The notes beneath the pieces were generated by a model. The model was not told the origin of the DNA and did no database searches. It saw only the letters and a program-made list of their open reading frames with translations. A stretch of DNA of 64,000 nt from contig NC_055990.1 in the NCBI RefSeq assembly GCF_018446385.1, forward strand, positions 22,501,558 to 22,565,557, written 5' to 3'. Position numbers and translations under genes: made by a program. The DNA is from Zingiber officinale (taxonomy: Eukaryota > Streptophyta > Magnoliopsida > Zingiberales > Zingiberaceae). Shown piece by piece: positions 41,217 through 53,311 of the stretch (the stretch's first letter is position 1; each line of letters begins with the position of its first letter).

Positions 41217-41959
41217 AGCCTCAGCGCTCGCCCAGCCTTAGCGCTCGCCCGGCCTCAGCGCCCGCCCGACCTCATAGCCCGTTTGGCCGCTCGCATTGCT
41301 CGCCTGGTTGCAGCACCCGCTTGGCCTCAACGCCTGACTGGCATCTCACTTGGCCTGTTTGCTCGCCCTACCGGCCTCTTGCTCGACCTGTCGGTTAGCC
41401 TCTCTACTGTGCAACTCGGACGCGGGGTTGATCGCTCACCCACTTGGTCTAACTGCCCGCTTAACCTGTCTTCCCGGTCGGCCAATCTATTGCTTGCCCG
41501 CCCCGCCTATCAGTCCGCTCGGACTTTGCTGCTCCGACTCGGAGCTCAGTCTGCACTCAACAATTAGCAAAAATCAGCTTCTGTAGCCTGCCTAAGATTA
41601 TCAGCTCAGGTCATCTCTACAGATAAGTTGAATTTAATTTCGTGTAATTTAAATTCGACAAAATCTTAAATATCACCGACAGATTGATTTTTATCCAACA
41701 TTTCTGATCAAATACTATGGACAGTCAAGCCACCGATCAACGAACAGGTTGACATATGTGCTCTCCGGAGATCGTTGATGAGGAGGATGAAAGGACCTAG
41801 AAAAATACTCTAAAGAGGGTTAGAATGATATTAGGGAGGGATTTCAGCATACCACTATGATTCTCAAGCTAGAGTTTAATTACTTGAGGAGGTTGAAATA
41901 ATCGGGTATATAAGTATGGAGGAAGATGTGGTAAAATCCTAAAAATTATACACACACGA

Positions 41960-42705
41960 AACTGATATCCTGTGCGTCACACAGTGCGCGATTGCACTCG
42001 CAGGATATTAGATTTTTTTTTTTAATATTTAAAAACTAAAATTTCTTAAATATAAATATTAAATAATTATTATACCCGATAAATGTAATACTAGACCCCC
42101 TAAATACCTATTTTTTTTTTTCATTTTTAATTTTTATTTTAACCGAACACTATCAGCTAATTGAGAAGTCTAACCCCTAAAGGTAAAAGTTTAAAATTTT
42201 TTAGCATGAACATTATAATCTAACTAAAAATAAAAAAAAAATTTAGACGCACCCTTAGGTTTTAGATTTCCCAATTGGGTTATAGCATTCAAGCTAAAAT
42301 CTTTTAAGATTTTACCTCTAGAGTTCAAACTTTCCAATTGGGTTATAGTGTTCAGTTAAAAGAAAAATTAAAAACGAAAAAAATTTAGGCGTACCCTTAG
42401 AGTTTAGGCTTCCCAATTGGGTTATAGTGTTCAAGCTAAATTTTTTTAAGATTTTACCTCTAGGATTCAGACTTTCTAATTGAGTTATAGTATTTAGTTA
42501 AAAGAAAAATGAAAAATGAAAAAAATTTAAGTGTTTACGGAGTATAGTAATGTGTTTATGGGATATATTAATGTATTTGAGATTTATAGGAGGAAATGTT
42601 AATTTTTTAATTTAAAATTAAAAAAATAAAAAATTAATAAAAAAATGACCCTGATGTCCTACGCGTGCAATTGCGTATTGTGCGTGCGTAGGACATCACG
42701 ACTAT
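41960..42705. mobile_element. Fold-back type element with a hairpin at each end
   Basis: The left end has an inverted pair, atatcctg at 41965-41972 and caggatat at 42001-42008. The right end has a perfect 13-bp pair, tgatgtcctacgc at 42652-42664 and its complement at 42686-42698. The outermost arms, tgatatcctgtgcg and tgatgtcctacgc, also resemble each other, so the whole piece has terminal inverted repeats. The interior has two units of about 142 bp, each with caattgggttatag twice. No coding content; no target duplication was found. Confidence 0.55.
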
Positions 42706-43347
42706 ATATATATAAAGTTTCATTTTTTATTGGGAAAGAAAAAACTTTAGCCCGCTTCCCGTATTGGGAAAAAAAACTTAGTTTGTCTCTTTACCCGATT
42801 ACTAACATGTATCCCATCTTCTTTTTTATGAGAAATCCTCACTTGATCGAAGGAGGGCAAGTCGTGTAAGAGCAAATAAGCACAAGAATTTAAAATTTTA
42901 ATAAATATTCATAAGTTTATTGAAATAAAAAAAAAAAAGAGAATGGTAGGTTGTAATAGGATGATAAGTAGGATATGTATGGATACCCGATCCTCCGACA
43001 GGTATGGGGATGGTAATGAAAGTTAAATATCCGATCAATATAGAGATGCGTATATGAGGATGAATTTAATAAATGGAGATGCGTATGAAGGATATAAAAT
43101 TCGACTCAAATCCTATCTATTGCCATCCATAGTAATGAGGTATTTGTGTGCGCATACCTGTGGCGACCTTTTAAAGAGTCATAAATGTACATGCTCTTCA
43201 AGGTTTGTGCTTCTGTTTCCTACATGTCCCGGAATGTTTGTGGTCATTGTCCGTGTCTCCAAGGATGCACGCGGTCATTGTCCACGTCTTCTAGGAAAAA
43301 TAGTCTTAATGAGGCGTTACATCTCCTCCTTATCCACACGCCCCAGC
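42706..43347. other. Intergenic DNA
   Basis: Holds a short relic resembling part of the hAT MITE at 40794-41216 (near 42960-43120). Otherwise nothing identified. Confidence 0.35.
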
Positions 43348-43958
43348 TATTGGGACCAAAAGAATTCATATATCTCCACAATGATATGATATTGCCCACT
43401 TTGAGTCTAAGCCCTCATGATTTTTATTTTTAGGTTCTACCCAAAAATCTTATACTAATGAAGATATCTTTATTTTTTAAACCCATGAATTTTTTTCATA
43501 TATTTTCAATATGGAACTTTGATTGTATTCCCAATAATTCTCTTCTCAAATAAAGAACCATCACTACTCTCATGGTCTGGACCTCCCCTCAAGTATTTGG
43601 CCATTCTTGATCTATTCTAGACTTCCCCTTAAGTATCTGGTCACTCTTGATATGCTCTGGGCCTCCTCTCAAGCATTCAATCACTCTTGACCTAATCTAG
43701 ACCTTTTCTCAACTTCGTTTAAGGTCACTCCACATAACATCTGATCTGTACTATGGTTCTAATACCACTTGTTGGGACCAAAAGAATTGATATATCTCCA
43801 TAATGGTATAATATTATTCACTTTGGGTCAAAATTCTCATGATTTTTATTTTTTGGTTCTACCCAAAAAAACTCATAACAATGGAAATATCTTCATCTTT
43901 TAAACTCATAATCTTTTTCGTATATTTTCAATGTAGAACTTTGATTGCATTTCTAATA
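43348..43958 (-). mobile_element. TRIM-like miniature LTR retrotransposon, complete in outline
   Basis: Two LTRs of about 189 bp in the same orientation (43348-43536 and about 43771-43958) flank an interior of only about 230 bp. Read on the minus strand, the inner edge of the 5' LTR is followed by AGTGGTATTAGAACC, a form of the initiator-Met primer-binding site. The inner edge of the 3' LTR is preceded by the purine-rich TTTGAGAAGAGAAT. LTR ends read TATTGGGA and TCCCAATA. No coding sequence, as is normal for TRIMs. No exact target duplication was found, and the two LTRs have diverged visibly, so it is not recent. Confidence 0.7.
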
Positions 43959-44039
43959 CTGATCACATAAGGTGTGGGTCCGATTCAGGGATGGATAAGG
44001 AAGGAGATGAGGTCGATGTTGAGTGGTGCCAAGGATAGA

Positions 44040-44275
44040 CGATGTCGGCGACAAAGGCTTAGTCAAGGGCAATATTGGTGATTGAGGCCAAGCCAGTGGT
44101 GATGTCGGTGACTGAGGCCGAACCAGGAGTGATGTCGGCAATTGAGGCCCAGCCAAGGGTGATGTCAACTACTGAGGCCGAGCTAGAGATAATGTATGCA
44201 ATTGAGACTGCACCAAGGGTGATGTCAATGACTGAGATCAAGCCAGGGGTGATGTCAACGATTGAGATAAGTTTG
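44040..44275. repeat. ~33-bp tandem array
   Basis: About seven units of the form tgaggccnagccaggggtgatgtcnnnga. The unit length is a multiple of three, so open frames run through on both strands, but no domain is known. Confidence 0.75.
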
Positions 44276-44287
44276 ATCAGACCTAAA

Positions 44288-45179
44288 TGTTGGAACCCCA
44301 AGGTGTTTTGATGTGATCAAACAAGTTAAGTTAGGTCCTGTTTGGTTTAACCCTTGTGTCTAAGTGTGCAGGAGCTTAGGAGCACAGGAAGTCGAGCGGA
44401 AGATGCCGCTAGCGAGAAGGACGACACGGGGAGAGAGTCGACGGGCTCGATGTGTCCGAGGGACGAGGTGCCGTGGAAGAGCACATCGGTGGAGGAGAAG
44501 AACGTGCGCGACGTTCGAGGGACGAGAAACCGAGGAGGAAGGCTGCTCGAGAGAAGGCCGGAAGTTGGATTCGGGTGAGTCCTATTCCGAATGGCCGAGA
44601 TCACCCAAGCTAGCGGAGCCAGAACGGAAGACCCGGGCCGAGGCGAGCTGAATCGGAGAAGAGCTCCCGGACGAAAAAAGTCAACCGGAGTTGACTTTGG
44701 GGGTTTGGGCGCCCGGAACAGTCCGGGGTGTCTGGAACCCTTTCAAGTGCCCGGACCGAGTTTTTAGCCAGATCGCGGTCAAATTGTGATCCGTGCGAAA
44801 GGGATAAAATTTTATCCCCCAGGGCACCTGGAACCCTTCCAGGTGTCCCGAACAGTGCTATAAATATAGCACTGATTTTCACAGTTAAATCAATTCACTT
44901 GTAATCCAATTCTCTGTGGTATACTTTTTTGTCTGTGTTGTTAACGCTGAAAGAGGTCACTCCGCCTGAAGGAGATCTTCAGATAGTGCGCCATATTCTC
45001 CTTGGATTAGCAATCTTCTGATTGCAAACCAAGTAACTCCTTTGTGTCTGCTTTCTTTTAATTAGTCTGTGTTTTTTATTTATAAGTGTTCTTTATTTAG
45101 TTATAAGCCGAGAAAGGGTTGATTTATTTTTCAGGGCAATTCACCCCTCCCCTCTTGCCGGCCTCCATAGGGATCAACA
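44288..45179 (+). repeat. 5' LTR of the gag-only Copia
   Basis: Starts TGTTGGAA and ends ATCAACA. Shares its full length with 47408-48316 and, inverted, with 49477-50388. A GC-rich middle has ggcgcccggaac-like repeats. Confidence 0.9.
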
Positions 45180-45181
45180 AG

Positions 45182-45197
45182 TGGCATCAGAGTGAGG
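45182..45197 (+). other. Primer-binding site of the gag-only Copia
   Basis: TGGCATCAGAGTGAGG lies two bases after the LTR. It resembles the TGGTATCAGAGC form that pairs with initiator-Met tRNA. Confidence 0.7.
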
Positions 45198-47407
45198 ACG
45201 CTTCAGAAGGATCGGACTAATCACCGACCGAAGCAAAGGAACCAATGGTCGGACCAAGCATCGTTCCACTAAAATTCGAGGGAAATTTCGCACACTGGAA
45301 ACGCCGTATAAAGGTATTTATGAAAATAGATTTCAAAATTTATTTAATAATAAAATATGGTTTTGTAGCTCCGACGAATCAAAACGGAGAAGAAAAAGAA
45401 GAAAGTCTTTCGACGAAGAAGGAGCAAAATGATTCTGTAGCAAATAACCGAGCGGAGTTTCACTTGCCGAGCATGCTGCCGCCTCAAGAAGTCAAACACA
45501 TCGGAAGCTATTCGTCGGCCAAAGAACTCTGAAAAAAATTCCTGGAACTCCACGAAGGCACATCCGAAGCCAAGCTCATAAGAAGAGATATACTTCAGAA
45601 CAAACTGACGAACATCCATATGGAAAGAGGTGAGAAAGTAGCTGATCTACACGTATAGGTAAAAGAGTTAATTACCAGACTCGAGAACCTCGGTGAAACA
45701 GTAACCAGCTGGGACATCATACGCTACGCACTCAATGCCTTTCCCAGAACTCCGGAATGGACCTCGATAATCGATGTCTACTACATTTCAAAGGACCTGG
45801 AGGTAAGTACTCTAGAGGAATTATTTTCTACCCTTGAATTACATGAAACCAGATGTGCAGGGACAACAAAAGAATCAAGCCAGATTATGATGCTAAACGC
45901 AACCAAGAAGGATGAACCCGAGTCAGACTCAGAAGAAGATCAAGAAGCGTATATGGTAAGGAATTTTAAAAAATTCTTTCGATCTAATAAATTTAAAGAA
46001 ATGCAGAATAAGAAGAATCTGAGAAATAGAAGAAAGGTTCATTGCTACCAGTGTTAAAAGGAAGCCAATTAAAAGAGGATTGCCCAGAACTCAAGAAAGA
46101 TAAAGTCAAGATACCCAAGAAACACAAGAATCTAAAAACTACTTGGGACGAGACTTCATCATCTGAATTCGAAGTACAAGAATATGCCGGACTAGCACTG
46201 ATGGCGAGCTATGAAGGGCAAAGTACATCGGAACCCAGCATCGATGAAGGGGGACCGACTTCAGATGAATGCAGTGAAATAGGGGGAGAGTCAGGCTTCA
46301 AGTCTGATATGGTAAGTGAGGTATGCCTCTTACCTCCTGATCAACTTTATTTTGAAATTAAGTCTATGACAAAATCCATGTTCAAGTTAAAAAGTAAAAT
46401 TACCAAATTAAAAAATGATATTTTAGAAATAAAAATAATTTTGACAAAATCTTATCTAATATAAGACTTTGAAAAAGTAAAACTTGAAAATGATAAATTA
46501 AAATAAGAAATAGAAAACTTGAAAAATTCTGTTTGTTCAAATATTTTTTCTTTTAGAAATTATAGAGGATTAAACTGGTACTATAGGTTTCACAAAAGCC
46601 AAATCAGAAAAATATCAAAGGCTTATATTCCTAAAAAATTCCTGATTAACCCTGTAGGAAGGAACCTCTATTGTGTTCCAAAACCTATTTAATTTAAATT
46701 TAAAATTAGTAGCATTTTCAGCAAGAAAATTAAACAATTTATTTCTTTATAAGTCTTTGTCTAGAAAGTGATTGTTACTCCAATAACCAAGAAGACCTAG
46801 TGCCTCGCTACTGCCTGGAAGCCAAGTATTGAAATGAAAAATTTAATTGACTAACTGAAAAAACATTAATTTGAAATGCTTTAAAGGGTTACTCAATTTG
46901 TTTTAGACAATTCTTAAAAATATTTATGTTACAAAAACATAGAGAAATTTTCTCAATTTTTTAAAAATTATTTTTCACTCAGAAATTTTTTTACTTAGAA
47001 ACTTTTTGAAACTCTTAGCACTTATTAAAATTTCTTCTAAAAGTTTCATTTAGAAAAATTCAATATTATTTCTATTAAAATATGTTATTCCGTTGCACAA
47101 AATGTTATGTTTAACTTAGAAAATCAAATTTCTTTTTACTTAGAAATTTTAATACTTTTTTTAACACTTAAAATTTTCTAATTTATTACAAATTCTTTTT
47201 TAAAAAATTAACCTTAGACTTGTTAAAGAACCTCATTTTTTTATGTGATCAAAGGGGGAGAAGAATGTTAAGTCTATAGGGGGAGGTGTATTCAAAATTT
47301 TTCATTGAAAAATCTTACTTACACTTATTTGCAAAATTATTTGTTTCTACATTATGTTTGTTTTACCCTAACTTAACTTGGGTTGCTCACATAAAAAAGG
47401 GGGAGAT

Positions 47408-48316
47408 TGTTGGAAGGTGTTTTGATGTGATTAAACAAGTTAAGTTAGGTCATGTTTGGTTTAACCCTTGTGTCTAAGTGTGCAGGAGCTTAGGAGCACA
47501 TGAAGTCGAGCGGAAGACACGACTAACGAGAAGGACGACACGGGGAGAGAGTCGGCGGGCTCGATGCGTCCGAGGGACGAGGTGCCGCGGAAGAGTATAT
47601 CGGTGGAGGAGAAGAACGTGCGCGACGTTCGAGGGACGAGAAACCGGGGAGGAAGGCTGCTCGAGGAGAAGGTTGGAAGTTGGATTCGGGTGAGTCCTAT
47701 TCCGAATGGCCGAGATCACCCAAGCTAGCGGAGCCAGAGCGAAAGACCTGGGCCGAGGCAAGCTGAATCAAAGCAGAGATCCCGGACGGAAAAAGTCAAT
47801 TGAAGTTGACTTTGGGGGTATGGGCGCTCGGAACCATTCCGAGCGCCCGGAACAGTCTGAGGCGCTAGGAACCCTTCCGAGGGCTCGGACCGAGATTTTA
47901 TCCAAATCGTGGTCAAACCGTGATCCGTGCGAAAGGGATATAATTTTATCCCCCTAGGGCGCCCAAAACCCTTCCGAGCGCCCCGAACAGTGCTATAAAT
48001 ATAGTACTAATTTTCACAGTTAAATCAATTCATTTGTAATCCAATTCTATGTGCTATACTTTTCTGTTTGTGCTGTTAACGCTATAAGAGGCTACTCCGC
48101 CCGAATGAGATCTTCAGATAGTGTGCCATATTCTTTTTGGATTAGCAATCTTTTGATTGCAAACCAAGTAACTCCTTTATGTCTGCTTTCTTTTAATTAG
48201 TCTCTTTATTTTTTATTTACAAGTGTTCTTTATTTAGTTATAAGCCGAGAAAGGGTTGGTTTATTTTTTAGGGCAATTCACTCGTCCCCTCTTGCCAGCC
48301 TCTAAAGGGACCAACA
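47408..48316 (+). repeat. 3' LTR of the gag-only Copia
   Basis: Near match of 44288-45179, preceded by the polypurine tract at about 47394-47407. Spread-out differences between the two LTRs suggest an old insertion; no count was made. Confidence 0.9.
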
Positions 48317-48321
48317 CTAAA

Positions 48322-49159
48322 TCCCTTCAAGTTGGGTCTGATCCCCTTTATGTCATATCTGATCTGCCTTGACTTTGACTGATAGTTCAACATGACTTTT
48401 GACCTCATGAGACACTTGAGGGCTGCAAGCTTCCACTGTATCATCCTTGATAATTTAATAGTATTCATTATGAATTTATCACTAAAAGTTATATTGATCT
48501 TTATGGTTAATCCCTACATGTATCATTTACTTCGCAACTTGTAAAAAAAAATCTATGATATGCTTTCAAAATAAAAAATCAATTGCATCTTTTAGTAAGT
48601 TTATTATGATCATGCTAAACTATCATATACTAGTGAAATTTATATAAGAATTTATCAACTATGAAGTGTTCACCTGTTCAATCTTTTTTTAAAATCTACA
48701 TTCTATCATATTATATCTAAACAGATTAAGTTGGTTAGATTTTCATATAATATATGATCCAGTCCTAAATTGAGGGATGCAATGACTTTTCGATATGTCT
48801 GTAGCTGAGATCTCTAAGTAAGTTGAATGCACGTAAGTCGACTTTCATTGAGCCGACTCCAATTAGGTTAGCTTTTCGGGCTGGCTATGCTACACCGAAT
48901 AATTGTATGGGCTCAGGCAAAGATTTCCAGAACCAACAACTAAAATGACGAGAAGGAGGTTAGAAGGGGGTCAAGGCTTACCATGACATGACCCCTCTGA
49001 CGTTCAAGTTAGATTCAGAGAAAGAATTGGATGACGATAGTGAAGAGAAAAGAGTAAAACACTATTTTTTGGTGTACCTGTCACTATTACCTTATATAGA
49101 GGGTGAAGAGGTGACCTCGATCTTTAAGGGATGAACCTCTTCCCTCTCCCCCCAAAAGT
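48322..49159. other. Intergenic DNA with LTR-like traces
   Basis: No gene recognised. Phrases such as ttatatagagggtgaagaggtgacctc (49090-49120) look like an LTR promoter region, but no boundaries were found. Confidence 0.3.
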
Positions 49160-49333
49160 TACAATCTTTTAATTATAACCGACACTTGCTCTAATTGTTG
49201 TGTCCTTTAGGATTATTGGTGGCTTGCATAGTGGGTGTATCCTTTAGGGCTACATCGGTTTATATAATGGCTATGTTCCTTAGGGTTGTTGCCAACTTGT
49301 ATAGCGGTTGTGTCTCTCAGGGCTATTGGCGAA
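49160..49333. repeat. Tandem units, left part of a split array
   Basis: Repeats of ggctatgttccttagggttgttg-type units, about 40 bp each, run up to the Copia at 49334. Matching units resume at 56597-56670, so the Copia landed within this array. Confidence 0.55.
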
Positions 49334-49476
49334 TGTTAAGGGTATACTTCTCAAGATTTTAGGGATTCTAGATCCTGATTACAGTCATCTTCAAATCCTT
49401 AAGAATCATATCTAATCCCACAAATTAAAAATTAAGGATCTATATTTATTATAATCCCATAAATTAAGGATATTTA

Positions 49477-50388
49477 TGTTGTAGGTGCAGCGGAGGCCGG
49501 TAAGAGAGGGGGTGAATTGCTTCTGAAAAAATTAAAACGATACCCTTCTCGGATCTTTCAACTCAAAAGTAAAGCAACTATAATAAAGTTAATAGCAGAA
49601 ATAAAAGGAGACAGAAATTAACTTGGTTACAACCAAGAGGGTTGTTAATCCAGGGTAGTAAGAAAAGCGCAGTAAGAAAACTCCTTTGCTGAAAGCGGAG
49701 AAGCCTTTTACACACTTAAAACGCTCACTAGTTGCTAGAAAGGACTACAAAATTGATTGCTTGAGTTGTTGTTGAATTTCTAGCTCTAGGGGTCCTTTTA
49801 TAGCCCTTGGAAATTCTATCTCGGAGGTCCAGGGCACCTCCAACAGAGGTCCAAGGCGCCTCCAACAGAGGTCCAAGGCGCCTCCAAAGGGTGAGCGGAT
49901 AAAACTTTATCCGTAGCTCAAAACGGTCACTTTGACCAGTTGGAGGCGCCTCCAGTGCTGTTTGAGGCACCTCCAAGGTGGAGGCGCCTCCAGCAATGGC
50001 TGAGGCGCCGTAAGCTACATTTCCAGCGTTTTGCTTCTTTTGCTTCGGCTTCCGATGCTCTGTTCTTTTGGGTGATTTCGCCAACCAAAATAGGACTCAC
50101 CCGAACTCAATTTCTAGCCTTCCTCGAGCAGCGTTCCTCCCCGGCTTAACGCCCCTCGAACGCTGTGCACGTTCTTCTTGTCCACTGGTGTACTCTTCTG
50201 CAGCTCTCTCATCCTTCGGATGCACCGAGCTCGTCGATTCCCTTCCCGTGCCGTCCTTCTCGCTAGCTACGTCTTCCGCTCGACTTCCTGCACTCCTAAG
50301 CTCCTGCACACTCAGACACAGGGATCAAACACTAAGTAGGACATAACCAACTTGGTTGATCACATCAAAACTACCACGGGGTCCAACA
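49477..50388 (-). mobile_element. Solo LTR (-) of the gag-only Copia family, inside the Ale 5' LTR
   Basis: 912 bp matching, in reverse, the LTRs at 44288 and 47408. Ends TG/CA. Flanks attta (49472-49476) and cttta (50389-50393) agree in four of five bases, so they are likely a mutated target duplication. It splits the Ale Copia's 5' LTR, so it is younger than that element. The middle has repeats of the palindrome-cored word ccaaggcgcctcc. Confidence 0.8.
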
Positions 50389-51789
50389 CTTTAGTTTTCG
50401 TTATTTTCCTATTAATATTGTATCAACAACATATTATAGTTATATGCTAAAAATCAATACAATATATTTTCTATCTTGGTATCAAGGCCAAAGGACAATT
50501 CCAGCGATCCTATGGTTGGAAATATGCAGCTAACAACAATTCCTACCATGATATCCTTCACTACCCTAATATCAACAAAACTAAACCAGAGGAATTACAT
50601 TATCTGGAAATCCGAGGTACTATCTATGCTAAAAGGTCATTGCTTATTTCAATTCATTTTTACGGAGTTCATAATCCTTGATGAGACAATAGCAACTAGG
50701 AATGAAGCTGGTGTATAGGAGATCAAAAACAATCTCGAATATGCAATCTGGGAGCAACAAGACCAATATCTCCTCAATTGGCTTCTGTCAACACTTTAGA
50801 GGAAGTATTGGGTCAAGTTGTTGGCCCCTCTTGCACCACCTCAAGGCGCTTGTGAACATTGTTGGAGAAAATGGCGGCCTCACAATCTGGTACATGCCTC
50901 ATGCAACTCCGACTGCAAACAGTGAAAAGGGTCGACTATTCGTGACCAAATATTAAAAAAAGGGTGAAATCCATCTCGAACAATCTCACATGTGCTAGAC
51001 ATCAAGTTCCAGAGTCTGATTTGATGCTTTATATTCTTGGAGGACTCAGACCTGAATATGAATCTACGATGATTATCATGACAACCAAGAGTAAAGGAGT
51101 AAGCATAAAAGGGTTAACTGGCATACAACTTACTCATGAGCAACGATTGGAGTAGTTACACGCCATAGAGCCATCTTCCATACCATACCTGCCTCTCGAA
51201 TTGTCTGGAAGAAATTTCCACAGAGGTGCCACTCCAAATAGGACTACTTCAGGGGACCCTCCATTGGGAACCCCTCTTCTTTGAACCCTTCAGGGGCTCA
51301 CAACCCTTACGGGTCATCATCCACTTCTTCATTGGGCCAGTATCAAGCCCAATATTAGAACCTAAGCCCAACTCCTTTTATAACAGCCCATGAACTCCGA
51401 GCCCATAATCAGCAACACGAGAAATGTTCATATAATGGAAGTCGACATAATAAAAATAAATGATCCAAGTGTCAACTATAAGATAGGTTTGGTCATATTG
51501 CTGCTAATTGTCGTACATCGTACTAGTGCCAAATCTGTAATAAGGGCTGGGGCCATTCTACAGCATCATGTCGACGTTGTTTTGCCAAAATTTTAATTCT
51601 CCTTCACTACTATCAGCTATGATAGCAGAACCTAGCACAGTCTCTAATCATACTTGGTACTCTAATTTCGATGCCACTAATCATCTTACAACATATTTAG
51701 AGAATCTACATGTTCACTCCCCGTATCAAGGTACAAAATTATTGTTGGCAATAGTACAACCCTTCCCATATCTAATATTGGTGACTCAT

Positions 51790-53311
51790 TGTTATGCTTC
51801 CGTAAGTGTACGGATTCATCGTCAGTAATAAAGAATATCGATCCCACGAGGCCTGGTTATAAGCACTAGTGATGGCACACTTAGGATTAGCTACACTATC
51901 GATGGTTGTAAGTAATCTAAGGAAAGAGGTTAGAGAGCGGAAATGAGAACTAGCAACAAGAAGAAATGAACCTGGTTAATGAAGAGTTCTAGGAGTTCGG
52001 TTTTATTATGGTGGTATTGATGTGTCACATACTATCCTATACTCATTATCCATCAGCATGCATTCGGCGGAAGCTAAAGCAACTATCCTTAAGCACCAAA
52101 CAAAGACGATCCCTATGAAATTCTGTTACGGTTAAGCCCTGTCACTAGGATGCCTCGGTAGATCACAAGGACACGACTCTAATTGATGTTATCAAAGATA
52201 GAATTAAGAAGCTTAGTTTGGTCTCTTACTTCCTTGTGGAGGAGTCGCCTCTCCTTTCAAGGAAGTACCCTAGATGTCCGTGAACGGATTACTCCTGTCA
52301 CTAGGGCCCCTCGGGTGTATGATCTAAGGTATTCCCTCTACGAGGTTAGCAATTCCTACACAATCAATCAACAAGACAAAGAGATCGAGTAGTCGAAACA
52401 AAATAAGCGAAATCATCCAATGAATATAAGCATAGTATAAGTCTTATATCAAAACTAATTCACAATTACTCCCTCATCCTAAAACAAGGACTCTACTCTA
52501 TAGACGTTGGAGAAAAATCCGAAGACATGATGTATATAAACATACAAATTCTCAACACGAAGAGAAAAGGAAGAAGTATGCTTATCCAACGGCGACGAGT
52601 GATCTTCGGATCCAATCCTTTGCTTCTGGAGTTGATGTGGTGATGAAAGATCGCTGGACCAATGTTCTGGATGGCGTGGAACGACACCAGAGTGATTTTC
52701 CTATTGACGGCTCGCCTCCCGGCTCTCCCCCCTCAGAAAAAGGGTTAAAACCCCTTTTATAGGCTAAGGCACGACGCGGCAGCACGGTCGTGCAATCCTT
52801 GCACGACCGTGCCCTTTCTTGGCTCTGGGGACGCTGCACAGTCGTGCTAATTGGCATGACCATGCGATGCTGGGACTCGGCTCTAGGGACACGGCCATAC
52901 AAGGTTGCACGGCCGTACAGGGTTGCACGACCGTGTGCTGCTTGGTCTCAGTCATGGGGGGCACGACCGTGCAAGTATGCACGACCATGCTCTGATCTAC
53001 CTCTGGGTTGGCCGCACAACCGTGCAAGGGTTGCACGGCCGTGCACTTCTCCTCTTATATTTGACCACACGGCTGTGCAAGGTTTGCACGATCGTGTTCT
53101 CTGGCTCGCTTCGGTGCATCGACAAACGCTGTTTTCGCTATAAAAGTTATCCCTGTCAACATAAAATCAAACAAAGAGCAGATATCCGTACAAAAGAATA
53201 TATATGATGAGTACATGATAAAAGAGGTGATCATACAAAGAATATGCACGTATAAAACAAGTGAATGTGCGTAAAAATATGCATAAACCATCATAATATT
53301 TACGCACATCA
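51790..53311 (+). mobile_element. Solo LTR of a third family, 1522 bp, exact TSD
   Basis: Starts TGTTATGC and ends CACATCA, flanked by exact ctcat copies at 51785-51789 and 53312-53316. It interrupts the Ale Copia interior, so it is younger. Its head (aatatcgatcccacgaggcc) recurs, diverged, at 6930-7010. No interior remains. The superfamily was not determined. Confidence 0.85.
52760..53100. repeat. Minisatellite with gcacgaccgtgc core
   Basis: About a dozen near-palindromic gcacgaccgtgc / gcacggccgtgc words, spaced irregularly, within the solo LTR at 51790-53311. A poorer version of the theme is at 8040-8380. Confidence 0.75.

Larger units (their letters stand above)
39866..41681 (+). mobile_element. 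Copia LTR fossil, solo, with two nested MITEs
   Basis: Shares its head (gtgaatggagaa..., agactctctctcgt..., gtgcaaatacagggtctgga) and tail (aatttaaattcgacaaaatc...ccgaca) with the 3' LTR at 59838-60896. No interior follows, so it appears to be a solo or isolated LTR. Two hAT-type MITEs sit inside (40068-40291, 40794-41216), which accounts for about 650 bp of extra length. The 41220-41530 part is a run of gctcgcccggcctcagcg-like units. Outer ends are approximate and no target duplication was found. Confidence 0.6.
44288..48316 (+). mobile_element. Gag-only Copia element, SIRE/Maximus-like, with TSDs
   Basis: 5' LTR 44288-45179 (892 bp), interior 45180-47407, 3' LTR 47408-48316 (909 bp), flanked by ctaaa at 44283-44287 and 48317-48321, an exact 5-bp target copy. 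A primer-binding site, TGGCATCAGAGTGAGG, follows the 5' LTR; the tract aaaaagggggagatt precedes the 3' LTR. The interior begins with a gag reading (PLKFEGNFAHWKRRIKVFMK), continues to a zinc-knuckle-like CYQC and DCPEL region near 46040, and then a Lys/Ile-rich coiled-coil-like stretch to about 46460. No integrase or reverse transcriptase was seen, and the 2.2-kb interior is too short to hold them. The gag shows several breaks. A fossil of a non-autonomous element. Confidence 0.85.

Noticed and set aside
41091-41567. Open frame with LARPA/SARPA-like repeats
   Set aside because: Arises from gctcgcccggcctc-type repeats of the Copia LTR, and crosses the end of a MITE.
44059-44301. Possible repeat-rich small protein (IADITPGSASV-type repeats)
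   Set aside because: A tandem DNA array whose unit is a multiple of three gives an open frame by itself; no start context or partner exons.
52760-53100. CRISPR-like array
   Set aside because: Repeat words are short and irregularly spaced, lack unique spacers of fixed length, and sit in a plant retrotransposon LTR.
52582-53143. Open frames with CTIVLP or HGRTGLHD repeats
   Set aside because: Products of the gcacgaccgtgc minisatellite inside a solo LTR.
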